Part shown: in pieces, positions 1-8,548 of the stretch
Position numbering within the stretch: the stretch's first letter is position 1
How the letters are laid out: every line of letters begins with the position of its first letter
Source: Streptomyces abyssomicinicus
Lineage (GTDB): Bacteria > Actinomycetota > Actinomycetes > Streptomycetales > Streptomycetaceae
Length of the DNA stretch: 64,000 bases
Direction of reading: 5' to 3'
Assembly: GCF_008974245.1 (NCBI RefSeq)
Contig: NZ_BBZI01000012.1
Location: 364,346-428,345 of the forward strand
Notes under the pieces: generated by a model
Seen by the model: the letters and a program-made list of their open reading frames with translations, nothing else
What the model was told of the DNA's origin: nothing
The model's database searches: none
Made by a program: the position numbers and the translations under genes

Positions 1-407
1 CGATGGCCCTCGCGGCCGGCGCGTCCAACGTGATGATCGGCTCCTGGTTCGCCGGCACCTACGAGTCCCCCGGCGACCTCCAGCAGGCCCCCGACGGGCG
101 GCTCTACAAGGAGTCCTTCGGCATGGCCTCGGCCCGTGCGGTGGCCAACCGCACCTCCGAGGAGTCCGCCTACGACCGCGCCCGCAAGGGCCTGTTCGAG
201 GAGGGCATCTCCACCTCGCGGATGTTCCTCGACCCGGCGCGGCCGGGCGTGGAGGACCTGCTCGACTCGGTCGTCGCGGGCGTCCGCTCCTCCTGCACCT
301 ACGCGGGCGCGGGCGACCTGGCGGAGTTCGCCGACAAGGCCGTGGTCGGCGTCCAGAGCGCGGCGGGCTACGCCGAGGGCAAGCCGCTGCACGCCAGCTG
401 GAACTGA
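1..407 (+). CDS. guaB1: C-terminal part of GuaB1-type IMP dehydrogenase/GMP reductase relative (5' end outside window)
   Basis: Only the last 134 or so codons are present; the frame is open to the left edge. The visible part resembles the end of the IMPDH/GMPR TIM barrel. It opens with ALAAGASNVMIGSWFAGTYESPG, the phosphate-binding glycine and active-site region, and continues through KESFGMAS and ARAVANR to a C-terminal segment with SCTYAGA. IMPDH-family proteins act on purine mononucleotides through a cysteine thioimidate, which lies outside the window. The GuaB1 label rests on resemblance to the actinobacterial IMPDH-related paralogue; whether it works as an IMP dehydrogenase or a GMP reductase cannot be decided from this fragment. 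The next gene follows after about 48 bases on the same strand. Confidence 0.8.
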   Translation, partial: MALAAGASNVMIGSWFAGTYESPGDLQQAPDGRLYKESFGMASARAVANRTSEESAYDRARKGLFEEGISTSRMFLDPARPGVEDLLDSVVAGVRSSCTYAGAGDLAEFADKAVVGVQSAAGYAEGKPLHASWN

Positions 408-455
408 TCTGTTCTACTGCCCGTACAGCCCTCGTACGGAAGTGATCCACCCGCC

Positions 456-920
456 TTGCTGAACGAGCTCGACGAACGCATCGTGCGCGCCCTCGCCGAG
501 GACGCGCGCCGGTCCTACGCCGACATCGGCCAGATGGTCGGCCTGTCCGCGCCCGCCGTGAAGCGGCGGGTGGACCGGCTGCGGGCGACGGGAGTGATCA
601 CCGGGTTCACGGTCCGCGTGGACCCGGCCGCCCTCGGCTGGTCCACCGAGGGCCTGGTCGAGGTCTACTGCCGCGGCAACACCTCGCCGGAGACCATCCG
701 GCGCGGCCTGGAGCGCTATCCCGAGGTCGTGTCCGCCTCCACCGTCACGGGGGAGGCGGACGCGGTGGTCCAGGTGTTCGCCGCGGACATGCGCCACTTC
801 GAACAGGTGCTGGAACGGATCGCGGGGGAGCCGTTCGTCGAGCGGACCAAATCGGTGCTGGTCCTCTCCCCCCTTCTGCGGCGCTTCTCCGGCGGTTCCG
901 GGCTACCCTCGACGGTATGA
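456..920 (+). CDS. Lrp/AsnC-family transcriptional regulator
   Basis: A 154-residue protein with an N-terminal winged HTH (LDERIVRALAEDARRSYADIGQMVGLS, recognition helix near residues 25-45) and a C-terminal RAM ligand-binding/oligomerisation domain. Family members bind amino acids and control amino-acid metabolism and export. The start is TTG, with a GGAAGTG ribosome-binding sequence about 14 bases upstream; no better start exists in this frame. It is followed in the same direction by an MFS transporter and two amino-acid-related enzymes (nitrilase and flavin amine oxidase), so control of that set is a reasonable inference. The effector is unknown. Confidence 0.88.
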   Translation: MLNELDERIVRALAEDARRSYADIGQMVGLSAPAVKRRVDRLRATGVITGFTVRVDPAALGWSTEGLVEVYCRGNTSPETIRRGLERYPEVVSASTVTGEADAVVQVFAADMRHFEQVLERIAGEPFVERTKSVLVLSPLLRRFSGGSGLPSTV

Positions 921-967
921 AGCGCCGACGACATTGACCTTCCGAGGCCGCGCGTGACCGCCGTCGC

Positions 968-2215
968 CTGACGGCGGCGCTGTACGGCTACTCATTCCTG
1001 GGCGACTGCGTCGTCCTGTACCCGGTGTACGCGCTGCTCTTCGCCGACGCCGGGCTCTCCGTGGGGCAGGTCTCCTCCCTCTTCGCACTGTGGGCGGTCA
1101 GCGGCGTCCTCGCCGAGGCGCCGTCCGGGGCATGGGCGGACGCCCACTCGCGCCGTGCCGCGCTGCGTGCCGGACCGCTGCTCACCGCGGCGGGGTTCGC
1201 GCTCTGGGTGTGGGCGCCCTCCTACGGGTCCTTCGCCGCCGGGTTCGCGCTGTGGGGGGTGGGCGGGGCACTCGCCTCGGGAGCGCTGGAGGCGCTGGTC
1301 CACGACGAACTGACGCGCGCCGGCGCGGCCGCGCGGTATCCGGCGGTGATGGGCCGGGCCCGGACGGCCGAGACCCTGGGCGTGGTCGCCTCCATGGCGG
1401 TGGCCGGACCGCTGCTGGAGGCGGGCGGCTACGCGCTGGTCGGCGCGGTGTCGGTCGCCGCGTGCGTCCTGGCGTCGGCCGTGGCCCACACGATGCGGGA
1501 GCACCGGGGCCCCACGGATATGCCGGAGCACCGGGGCCCCACCGGTCCGGGCGACGGGCGCACTCCTTCCGGCGAGGCGGACGGGCGCACTCCTTCCGGC
1601 GAGGCGGACGGGCGCACCCCTTCCGGCGAGGGGGACGAGCGCCGGGTGAGGCCCGCCCGGTGGCCGGCCGGCGCGCTGCTGCTGGTGCCGGCGGTGGCCG
1701 GCGTGTGGGGCGCGCTCGACGAGTACACCCCGCTGCTGGTCCGCGAGGCGGGCGCCGGGGACGGACAGGTCTCCTGGTACCTGCTGCTCGTCTGGGCCGG
1801 CGCGGCGGCCGGCGGACTGCTCGCCGGATGGGCCGGACGGTGGTGCGGCAGGCGGGGCCTGGCCCTGCTGCTGGTCGCGTCCGCCGCGCTGCTGGCCGCG
1901 GGCGCGTGGCTCGCCACCCCGCTCGGGACGGCATCGCTGGTGGGGCTCGCCTTCGCCGGGTTCCAGCTTGCGACGGTACTGGCGGACGCCCGGCTGCAGG
2001 ACGCGATCCAGGGGCCCGGACGGGCCACGGTCACCTCCGTCGCGGGGATGGGCACCGACCTCGTGGTGATCGCGACCTACGCCGCCTACGGAGCCCTCGG
2101 CGCCCCGCACGGCCTCGCCTTCACCGTCCTGGCCTGCGCCTACGCCGTCCCGGCGGCGCTGCTGCTCCTGCGCCGCCGACCCCCCGGCCGCGGAGGCGCA
2201 ACGAATCGACGGTGA
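968..2215 (+). CDS. MFS transporter with uncertain 5' end
   Basis: A major facilitator with about 12 hydrophobic segments and an MFS-type basic loop after TM2 (GAWADAHSRR). The first canonical start in frame is GTG 1025, but that cuts into TM1: the upstream codons read RRRLTAALYGYSFLGDCVVLYPVY, which is good MFS TM1 sequence. No ATG, GTG or TTG lies between the in-frame TGA at 935 and 1025, so the start given is a CTG at 968. An ATG at 917 (MKRRRH, then the TGA at 935) is in the same frame, which could mean a small frameshift near 930. The central cytoplasmic loop contains a threefold DGRTPSGEA repeat. Substrate unknown; an amino-acid exporter would fit the adjacent Lrp gene. Confidence 0.75.
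   Translation: MTAALYGYSFLGDCVVLYPVYALLFADAGLSVGQVSSLFALWAVSGVLAEAPSGAWADAHSRRAALRAGPLLTAAGFALWVWAPSYGSFAAGFALWGVGGALASGALEALVHDELTRAGAAARYPAVMGRARTAETLGVVASMAVAGPLLEAGGYALVGAVSVAACVLASAVAHTMREHRGPTDMPEHRGPTGPGDGRTPSGEADGRTPSGEADGRTPSGEGDERRVRPARWPAGALLLVPAVAGVWGALDEYTPLLVREAGAGDGQVSWYLLLVWAGAAAGGLLAGWAGRWCGRRGLALLLVASAALLAAGAWLATPLGTASLVGLAFAGFQLATVLADARLQDAIQGPGRATVTSVAGMGTDLVVIATYAAYGALGAPHGLAFTVLACAYAVPAALLLLRRRPPGRGGATNRR
1553..1633. repeat. 27-bp tandem repeat, three copies, inside the MFS loop
   Basis: Three near-identical 27-bp units (each encoding DGRTPSGEA) lie head to tail in the central cytoplasmic loop of the MFS gene. A shorter duplicated motif (EHRGPT, about 1500-1545) sits just before them. 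The period is a multiple of three, so copy-number change keeps the frame. Confidence 0.9.
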
Positions 2216-2353
2216 GGGGCCCACGCACGCAACGTTTCGGGTGGTTGTCCGCAACGGATGCGTATTGTCCGCCCCGTCACCGCCGCCGTACTGTCGTGGC
2301 GCGGCCGCACCGCACCGCAGCCCACCCCACCTCTTCCCGCCGGAGACCCCGAC

Positions 2354-3142
2354 ATGCGCACCGCCCTGCTCCAGAGCTCCGGCCGTCCCGGCGAGGTCGC
2401 GGCGAACGTCGCCGCCCTCGACGCCGCGGCCGCCCGCGCGGCGGGCGCGGGGGCGGAACTGATCGCCGCGCCCGAGATGTTCCTGACGGGCTACGCCGTC
2501 GGCGACGACCTCCCCCGCCTCGCCGAGCCGGCCGACGGGCCGTCCGCCGAGGCGCTCGCCGCCGTCGCCGCCCGCCACGGCATCGCGATCGCGTACGGCT
2601 ACCCCGAGCGGGACGGAGCGGCGACCTACAACGCGGCCCGGCTGATCGCCGCCGACGGGACACCGCTGGCCAACTACCGCAAGACCCACCTCTACGGGGA
2701 CTTCGAACGCGCCCTGTTCACCCCCGGCGAGGACCCCGTCGTCCAGGCCCAAGTCGGCGCCCTCACCGTCGGGCTGCTGATCTGCTACGACGTGGAGTTC
2801 CCGGAGAACACCCGGGCCCACGCCCTGGCCGGCACCGACCTCCTCCTGGTGCCCACCGCCCTGATGCACCCGTACCGTTTCGTCGCCGAATCCCTCGTGC
2901 CGGTGCGGGCGTTCGAGAACCAGATGTACGTCGCCTACGTCAACCGCACCGGACCGGAAGGGGAGTTCGACTTCGTCGGCCTCTCCACGCTGGCCGGGCC
3001 GGACGGCGCCGTCACCGCCCGCGCCGGGCAGCGGGAGGAGTTGCTCTTCGCCGAGGTCGACCCGCTGCTGCCGGCCGCCTCCCGCAAGGCGAACCCCTAC
3101 ATCGAGGACCGCCGCCCCGGCCTCTACGGTGCGCTCGCCTGA
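2354..3142 (+). CDS. Nitrilase-superfamily carbon-nitrogen hydrolase (amidase)
   Basis: A 262-residue nitrilase-fold enzyme with the complete catalytic triad: Glu41 in APEMFLTGY, Lys110 in YRKTHLYG and Cys144 in LLICYDVEFPE. These enzymes hydrolyse amides, N-carbamoyl compounds or nitriles through a thioester. The ATG at 2354 is chosen because the protein then begins with the typical first strand (MRTALLQSS) and GGAG lies 8 bases upstream; an in-frame start at 2258 would add a non-conserved leader. It lies 85 bases upstream of a flavin amine oxidase of the amino-acid monooxygenase type. Together they could turn an amino acid into an amide and then an acid (inference). Confidence 0.88.
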   Translation: MRTALLQSSGRPGEVAANVAALDAAAARAAGAGAELIAAPEMFLTGYAVGDDLPRLAEPADGPSAEALAAVAARHGIAIAYGYPERDGAATYNAARLIAADGTPLANYRKTHLYGDFERALFTPGEDPVVQAQVGALTVGLLICYDVEFPENTRAHALAGTDLLLVPTALMHPYRFVAESLVPVRAFENQMYVAYVNRTGPEGEFDFVGLSTLAGPDGAVTARAGQREELLFAEVDPLLPAASRKANPYIEDRRPGLYGALA

Positions 3143-3227
3143 ACCGGCCCTCCCTTCCCCTCCCCACCCCGCCCCGCCCCACCCCGACCGTCCCGCGCCG
3201 TCCGTAGCCTCAGGAGTCCGCACCCCG

Positions 3228-4925
3228 ATGACGTCCACCGTGCCCACCGCCGTCCCGCACCCCGGTGACGGACTGCCCCCGGTCACCATGTTCGGCCCGG
3301 ACTTCCCGTACGCCTACGACGACTACCTGGCCCACCCGGCCGGACTCGGCCAGGTGCCCGCCACCGAGCACGGCACCGAGGTCGCCGTCATCGGCGGCGG
3401 CCTGTCCGGTCTGGTCGCCGCGTACGAGCTGATGAAGATGGGCCTCAGGCCCGTGGTCTACGAGGCCGACCAGCTCGGCGGACGCCTGCGCACCGTCGGC
3501 TTCGACGGCTGCGACCCCGAACTCACCGCGGAACTGGGCGCGATGCGCTTCCCGCCCAGCTCGACCGCCCTGCGGCACTACATCGACCTGGTCGGCCTCG
3601 AGACCGAGCCGTTCCCCAACCCCCTCGCCCCGTGCACCCCTTCCACGGTGGTCGACCTCAAGGGCGAGACGCACTACGCGGAGAGCGCCGACGACCTCCC
3701 CGAGGTCTACCGCCGGGTCGCCGACGCCTGGGCCCGCTGCCTGGAGGAGGGCGCCGACTTCTCCGGCATGAACCGCGCCATCCGCGAGCGCGACGTCCCG
3801 CGCATCCGCGAGATCTGGGCACGGCTGGTCGAGAAGCTGGACAACCAGACCTTCTACGGCTTCCTCTGCGACTCGCCGGCCTTCTCCTCCTTCCGCGACC
3901 GGGAGATCTTCGGCCAGGTCGGCTTCGGCACCGGCGGCTGGGACACCGACTTCCCCAACTCCATCCTGGAGATCCTCCGCGTCGTCTACACCGAGGCCGA
4001 CGACCATCACCGCGGCATCGTCGGAGGCTCCCAGCAACTGCCCCTGCGGCTGTGGACCAGGGAGCCGGAGAAGATCGTCCACTGGCCCTACGGAACCTCC
4101 CTGAGCTCCCTGCACCCGGCCGGCGAGCCCCGCCCCGCGGTCACCCGGCTGCACCGCACCGCCGGCAACCGGATCACCGTCACCGACGCGAACGGCGACA
4201 TCCGCACCTACCGCGCGGCGGTGTTCACCGCCCAGTCCTGGATGCTGCTCTCCAAGATCCAGTGCGACGACGCGCTGCTGCCGATCGACCACTGGACCGC
4301 CGTCGAGCGCACCCACTACATGGAGTCCAGCAAGCTGTTCGTGCCGGTGGACCGGCCGTTCTGGCGGGACAAGGACCCGCGGACGGGCCGCGACCTGATG
4401 TCGATGACCCTCACCGACCGGATGACCCGCGGCACCTACCTGCTGGACAACGGGCCCGACGGCCAGGCCGCCATCTGCCTCTCCTACACGTGGTGCGACG
4501 ACAGCCTCAAGTGGCTGCCGCTCTCCGCCAACGAGCGGATGGAGGTCATGCTGAAGTCGCTGGGCGAGATCTACCCGGACCTCGACATCCGCAGCCACGT
4601 CATCGGCAACCCGGTCACCGTCTCCTGGGAGAACGAGCCCTACTTCATGGGCGCGTTCAAGGCCAACCTGCCCGGCCACTACCGCTACCAGCGCCGCCTG
4701 TTCACCCACTTCGTGCAGGACCGGCTGCCGGAGGACCGGCGCGGACTGTTCCTCGCGGGCGACGACATCTCCTGGACGGCCGGGTGGGCCGAGGGCGCCG
4801 TGCAGACCGCCCTCAACGCGGTGTGGGGCGTGATGCGTCACCTCGGCGGCGCCACCGACCCGGCCAACCCGGGACCGGGCGACGTCTTCGACGAGATCGC
4901 CCCCGTCGAACTCCCGGAGGACTGA
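3228..4925 (+). CDS. Flavin monoamine oxidase / amino-acid 2-monooxygenase-like flavoprotein
   Basis: A 565-residue FAD enzyme. The dinucleotide-binding GGGLSG is at residues 56-61, followed by a Glu (YEAD) and the GGRLRT motif. The ELGAMRFP segment is characteristic of the L-amino-acid oxidase / tryptophan 2-monooxygenase branch, and the C-terminal FAD motif is LFLAGDDISWTAGWAEGA. Enzymes of this branch oxidatively decarboxylate an L-amino acid to its amide or deaminate it to the 2-oxo acid. The ATG at 3228 is preferred, with CAGGAG 11 bases upstream; the frame extends to 3129 but that part is proline-rich filler overlapping the previous stop. The substrate (Trp, Phe or other) cannot be read from sequence alone. 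Confidence 0.87.
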   Translation: MTSTVPTAVPHPGDGLPPVTMFGPDFPYAYDDYLAHPAGLGQVPATEHGTEVAVIGGGLSGLVAAYELMKMGLRPVVYEADQLGGRLRTVGFDGCDPELTAELGAMRFPPSSTALRHYIDLVGLETEPFPNPLAPCTPSTVVDLKGETHYAESADDLPEVYRRVADAWARCLEEGADFSGMNRAIRERDVPRIREIWARLVEKLDNQTFYGFLCDSPAFSSFRDREIFGQVGFGTGGWDTDFPNSILEILRVVYTEADDHHRGIVGGSQQLPLRLWTREPEKIVHWPYGTSLSSLHPAGEPRPAVTRLHRTAGNRITVTDANGDIRTYRAAVFTAQSWMLLSKIQCDDALLPIDHWTAVERTHYMESSKLFVPVDRPFWRDKDPRTGRDLMSMTLTDRMTRGTYLLDNGPDGQAAICLSYTWCDDSLKWLPLSANERMEVMLKSLGEIYPDLDIRSHVIGNPVTVSWENEPYFMGAFKANLPGHYRYQRRLFTHFVQDRLPEDRRGLFLAGDDISWTAGWAEGAVQTALNAVWGVMRHLGGATDPANPGPGDVFDEIAPVELPED

Positions 4926-5013
4926 GCCGGGTCCGGGCGGGCCCGGCGCCCGCGCCCGCCAGCCACGTCCGGCGCCCGCCACCCGCGTCCGGCGACCCGC
5001 GCCCGGCCGGCGC

Positions 5014-5733
5014 TCAGCGGTCGAGCGGCGTGAGGAGCATCCGCCCGACCACGCCCACGGCCGCGTCCAGCCGATCGGTGAACTCCGAGGCCAGCTCCGG
5101 CATCCGCCGCAGCGCCCACAGGGCCCGGGCCATCGACCAGGTGGTGTCCCGGGCCCGGTCAAGGCTCCACGCGCCCGCCAGGTGGGTCAGCGGGTCGGCG
5201 ACCTGGAACAGGTCCGGGCCCGGCATCAGCTCCTCGCGGACCCGCTCCTCCAGGGCGGCCAGGATGTCGCCCACCCGCTCGAACTCGTCCTCCAGATCGG
5301 CCGGGCGGCAGCCGATCGCCCGGCAGGAGTCCACCACGGCCAGCACCAGGTCGTGCCCGATGTGCGCGTTGATGCCGGCCAGCGCGAACTGCACCGGCCG
5401 CACCCCCGGATGCCCGCGCAGCCGGAAGAGCGGACGCCAGCAGGCGGGCGGCCGGCCGCCCCGGCGGTCCGCCTCGGCGACCGCCAGGTAGCGCTCGGCG
5501 AAGAGGGCGCCCAGCGTGGCCGCCGACCGGCGGTCCGGGAACCGGCCGTCGTCGAGCAGGTCGGCGAACTCCGACGTCACCGTGAGATACACCCGGTTGA
5601 AGACGGCGACCCCGTCCCTGGGGTGCAACGACGCCTCCAGGGCGCGCATCCGTTCGACCACGACGTCAACCGCGCGTACCGGCGCGCAGCCCACCGTGTC
5701 AAGAGAAGTCGGGATTTCTGCGTTCCGGGCCAT
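5014..5733 (-). CDS. DUF5995-family protein
   Basis: A 239-residue soluble protein resembling the DUF5995 family of actinobacteria. Recognisable segments are VVVERMRALEASLHPRDGVAVFNRVYLTVT near the N-terminus and PVQFALAGINAHIGHDL in the middle, with conserved Asn and His suggestive of a metal or substrate site. Function is not established. The gene is convergent with the amine oxidase and divergent from the GH6 cellulase (126-bp intergenic). No good ribosome-binding site precedes the ATG at 5733, so a start somewhat further in is possible. Confidence 0.75.
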   Translation of the reverse strand: MARNAEIPTSLDTVGCAPVRAVDVVVERMRALEASLHPRDGVAVFNRVYLTVTSEFADLLDDGRFPDRRSAATLGALFAERYLAVAEADRRGGRPPACWRPLFRLRGHPGVRPVQFALAGINAHIGHDLVLAVVDSCRAIGCRPADLEDEFERVGDILAALEERVREELMPGPDLFQVADPLTHLAGAWSLDRARDTTWSMARALWALRRMPELASEFTDRLDAAVGVVGRMLLTPLDR

Positions 5734-5859
5734 GGGAGCAGGGTCCCAGTCCTAGGCTGACCGCGGTGTCGCCGTGCCGGTCGCTTCCTCCCTGCGGGGG
5801 ACCCGTGACCACGGGCCGATGACGCCTCGGCGAGGCAGCGCGACAGGGGAGTGCCATTC

Positions 5860-7011
5860 GTGGACCGAGCAGACCGGGCCGGAACACCACCGCGGCGACG
5901 CCCGGCCCGCGGGCGGTGGCTGACGGCCGGGGCCTCCGCGGCCGTGGTCGCGGCGGCACTGACGGCCGGCCTGGTGGCCCAGGCCCCGCACACCCAGGCA
6001 TCGCGCGCCGAGGGCGCGCAGCAGGCCAGGACGGCGGACGGACAGGCGCCCCCGTCCCGCGCACCGCAGATCGGGGCGACCTCCTCGCCGCGGCCGGAGA
6101 GCACCGGCGGGCCCGGCTCCGGGCCGAGGGCGGCCACCCCGGCCCCGGACGGGCGGCTCTACCGCCATCCCGACTCCCAGGTGGGGGAGTGGGTGCGGGG
6201 CAACCCGGACGACCCGCGCCAGGCGGTGATCGACTCCCGGATCGCCTCCCGCCCGGCCGCCGTCTGGTTCGCCGACCCCGACGCGTCCACCGTCACCGCC
6301 CGGGTCCGCGCGGTCACCTCGCGGGCCGCCGGCCAGGGCCAAGTCCCCGTGCTGGTGGCGTACACGATCCCCCAGCGGGACTGCGGTCAGTACTCCGCCG
6401 GCGGCGCCGTGGACCTCGACGCGTACGACCGGTGGATCGACCGGTTCGCCACCGGAATCGGCACCGGCCGGGTGATCGTGATCCTGGAACCCGACTCGGT
6501 CGCCCAGGCCTACTGCCTGTCCGAGGAGGACCGGCGGGCCCGCTTCGCCTCGCTGGCCCGGGCCGGGCGGGTGATCAAACGCGTCGCTCCGGGGGCCCGC
6601 GTCTACCACGACGCCGGGCACTCCGGCTGGCACGCCGCCCGCAAGCAGGCGGGGCTGCTGCGCGAGGCCGGGGCCGCCTCGCCGGAGTCCTCCGACGGCG
6701 TCTTCAGCAACGTCTCCAACTTCCGGCGCACCCGCGACGAGGCCCGGTACGTCCGTGAGGTGCTGGCCGCCATGGACGCCCCGGCGAGCCACGGCGCGGT
6801 CATCGACACCAGCCGGAACGGCAACGGGCCTCCGCCCCAGGGGAAGTGGTGCGATCCGCCCGGCCGGAAGGTGGGCCGGGCGCCCGCGCTCGCCCCGGGC
6901 GAGGCCCGTGTCGACGCCTATCTGTGGGTGAAACTGCCGGGCGAGTCCGACGGCTGCCGCGGTGAGGCAGGCGCCTTCAGCCCGTCCTACGCCTACGAAC
7001 TGGCGCGCTGA
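5860..7011 (+). CDS. Secreted glycoside hydrolase family 6 (cellulase)
   Basis: A 383-residue protein with an Arg-rich N-terminus and hydrophobic export segment (residues about 20-48, ending AQAPHTQA). A Pro/Ser/Gly-rich linker follows, then a GH6 catalytic domain. GH6 landmarks are all present: RDCGQYSAGG with Asp174, VILEPDSV with the catalytic-acid Asp212, YHDAGHSGWH, FSNVSNF, DTSRNGNG, WCDPPGR and WVKLPGESDGC. GH6 enzymes cleave beta-1,4-glucan with inversion, as endoglucanases or cellobiohydrolases. No cellulose-binding module is present. GTG 5860 is chosen over GTG 5851 because AGGGGAG then sits 8 bases upstream. Its 3' end overlaps the convergent permease gene by 19 bases. Confidence 0.92.
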   Translation: MDRADRAGTPPRRRPARGRWLTAGASAAVVAAALTAGLVAQAPHTQASRAEGAQQARTADGQAPPSRAPQIGATSSPRPESTGGPGSGPRAATPAPDGRLYRHPDSQVGEWVRGNPDDPRQAVIDSRIASRPAAVWFADPDASTVTARVRAVTSRAAGQGQVPVLVAYTIPQRDCGQYSAGGAVDLDAYDRWIDRFATGIGTGRVIVILEPDSVAQAYCLSEEDRRARFASLARAGRVIKRVAPGARVYHDAGHSGWHAARKQAGLLREAGAASPESSDGVFSNVSNFRRTRDEARYVREVLAAMDAPASHGAVIDTSRNGNGPPPQGKWCDPPGRKVGRAPALAPGEARVDAYLWVKLPGESDGCRGEAGAFSPSYAYELAR

Positions 7012-8447
7012 CCGCCCTCGCCCTTGTCGCCGTCGCCCTCGCCGCCGCCGGCCCTGCCGTCGGCGGCGCCCGCCTCCTCGGCGTCGTAGCGGGAGGTGCC
7101 CTCGTCGAGCAGCGGCTCCTGCGTCTTCATGTGGGCCGGCGCGAACAGGCGCAGGGCGTGGTAGCCGGTGATGACCACCAGGGTGCCCAGCGCGATGCCG
7201 CTCAGGGTGAAGTTGTCGCTGATCCGCAGGGAGACGTTGCCGACGCCGATGATGATGCCCGCCGCGGCCGGCACCAGGTTGAGCGGGTTGCGCAGGTCGA
7301 CCCGGCCGTTGAGCCAGATCTGGGCACCGAGCAGACCGATCATGCCGTAGAGGATCACCGTGATGCCGCCCAGGACGCCGCCCGGGATGGCCGCGACGAC
7401 GGCGCCGAACTTCGGGCAGAGACCGAAGAGCAGCGCGAAGAAGGCGGCGGCCCAGTAGGCGGCCGTGGAGTACACGCGGGTCGCCGCCATCACGCCGATG
7501 TTCTCGGAGTACGTGGTGTTCGGCGGGCCGCCCACCGCGGTGGAGAGCATCGAGCCGATGCCGTCGGCGGAGATCGCCTTGCCCAGCTTGTCGTCCATCG
7601 GGTCGCCGGTCATCTCGCCGACGGCCTTGATGTGGCCGGTGTTCTCGGCGACGAGGGCGATCACCACGGGCAGCGCCACCAGGATCGCGGACCAGTCGAA
7701 CGCCGGGCCGTGGAAGTCCGGCAGACCGAACCAGGCGGCGTCCTGGACGGCGGACAGATCCAGCCGCCAGTGGTCGACGATCTTGCCGGAGGCGTCCGCG
7801 GAGTGGATCTGGCCGAAGACGGCGTCGAACACCCAGGAGATGCCGTAACCGAAGAGCAGGCCGAGGAAGATCGCCACGCGCGACCAGAAACCGCGCAGGG
7901 CGATCACCGCGAAGCCGGTGAACAGCATGGTCAGCAGCGCCACCCACTGGTCCTGCGGCCAGTAGGTGGTGGCCGTGACCGGGGCCAGGTTGAAGCCGAT
8001 GAGCATCACCACGGCGCCGGTGACCACCGGCGGCATCGCCGAGTGGATGATCCGGGCGCCGAACTTCTGGACCGCCAGACCCACCAGGAAGAGCGCCACG
8101 CCCACGCAGAACACCGCGCCGGTCACGGTGGCGCTGGAGCCGCCCTGCGCCCGGATCACGGCGGCGACGCCGACGAAGGAGAGCGAGCAGCCGAGGTAGC
8201 TCGGCACCCGGCCCCGGGTGATCAGCAGGAAGATGACGGTCGCGACACCCGACATCATGATGGCGAGGTTCGGGTCCAGGCCCATCAGGATGGGGGCCAC
8301 GAACGAGGCGCCGAACATCGCGACCACGTGCTGAGCGCCGAGCCCGGCGGTGCGCGGCCAGGAGAGTCGTTCGTCCGGGCGTACCACTGCTCCGGGCGCG
8401 GGCGTACGCCCGTCACCGTGCAGTTTCCAGCGCACGCCGAGGTCCAT
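6993..8447 (-). CDS. NCS2 uracil/xanthine permease
   Basis: A 484-residue membrane protein with 12-14 hydrophobic segments. It matches the nucleobase:cation symporter-2 family: GLGAQHVVAMFGASFVAPILMGLDPNLA at the start of the core, FALVAENTGHIKAVGEMTGDP, and the NTTYSENIGVMAATRVYS motif in the substrate-binding half. It should import uracil and/or xanthine by proton symport. The C-terminal tail is Gly/Glu/Asp-rich and reads into the 3' end of the convergent GH6 gene. The ATG at 8447 is followed by a short cytoplasmic leader before the conserved core. Confidence 0.92.
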   Translation of the reverse strand: MDLGVRWKLHGDGRTPAPGAVVRPDERLSWPRTAGLGAQHVVAMFGASFVAPILMGLDPNLAIMMSGVATVIFLLITRGRVPSYLGCSLSFVGVAAVIRAQGGSSATVTGAVFCVGVALFLVGLAVQKFGARIIHSAMPPVVTGAVVMLIGFNLAPVTATTYWPQDQWVALLTMLFTGFAVIALRGFWSRVAIFLGLLFGYGISWVFDAVFGQIHSADASGKIVDHWRLDLSAVQDAAWFGLPDFHGPAFDWSAILVALPVVIALVAENTGHIKAVGEMTGDPMDDKLGKAISADGIGSMLSTAVGGPPNTTYSENIGVMAATRVYSTAAYWAAAFFALLFGLCPKFGAVVAAIPGGVLGGITVILYGMIGLLGAQIWLNGRVDLRNPLNLVPAAAGIIIGVGNVSLRISDNFTLSGIALGTLVVITGYHALRLFAPAHMKTQEPLLDEGTSRYDAEEAGAADGRAGGGEGDGDKGEGGQRASS

Positions 8448-8548
8448 AGGGGTTCCGCTTTCTCAGGTTCTCAAGATCTCCGGCTCTGACCGATTCTGTT
8501 CACCCGGAAGATCGCTGTCCGCATCATTGTGGCGGATGCCGACCGCGG

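Noticed and set aside
992..3289. 765-codon minus-strand open frame opposite the MFS and nitrilase genes
   Set aside because: Gly/Arg/Glu-rich shadow of G/C-rich genes with no fold-like motifs; the plus-strand genes have clear family motifs.
3210..5162. 650-codon minus-strand open frame opposite the flavin amine oxidase
   Set aside because: Antisense shadow without recognisable domains; it spans a well-supported plus-strand enzyme.
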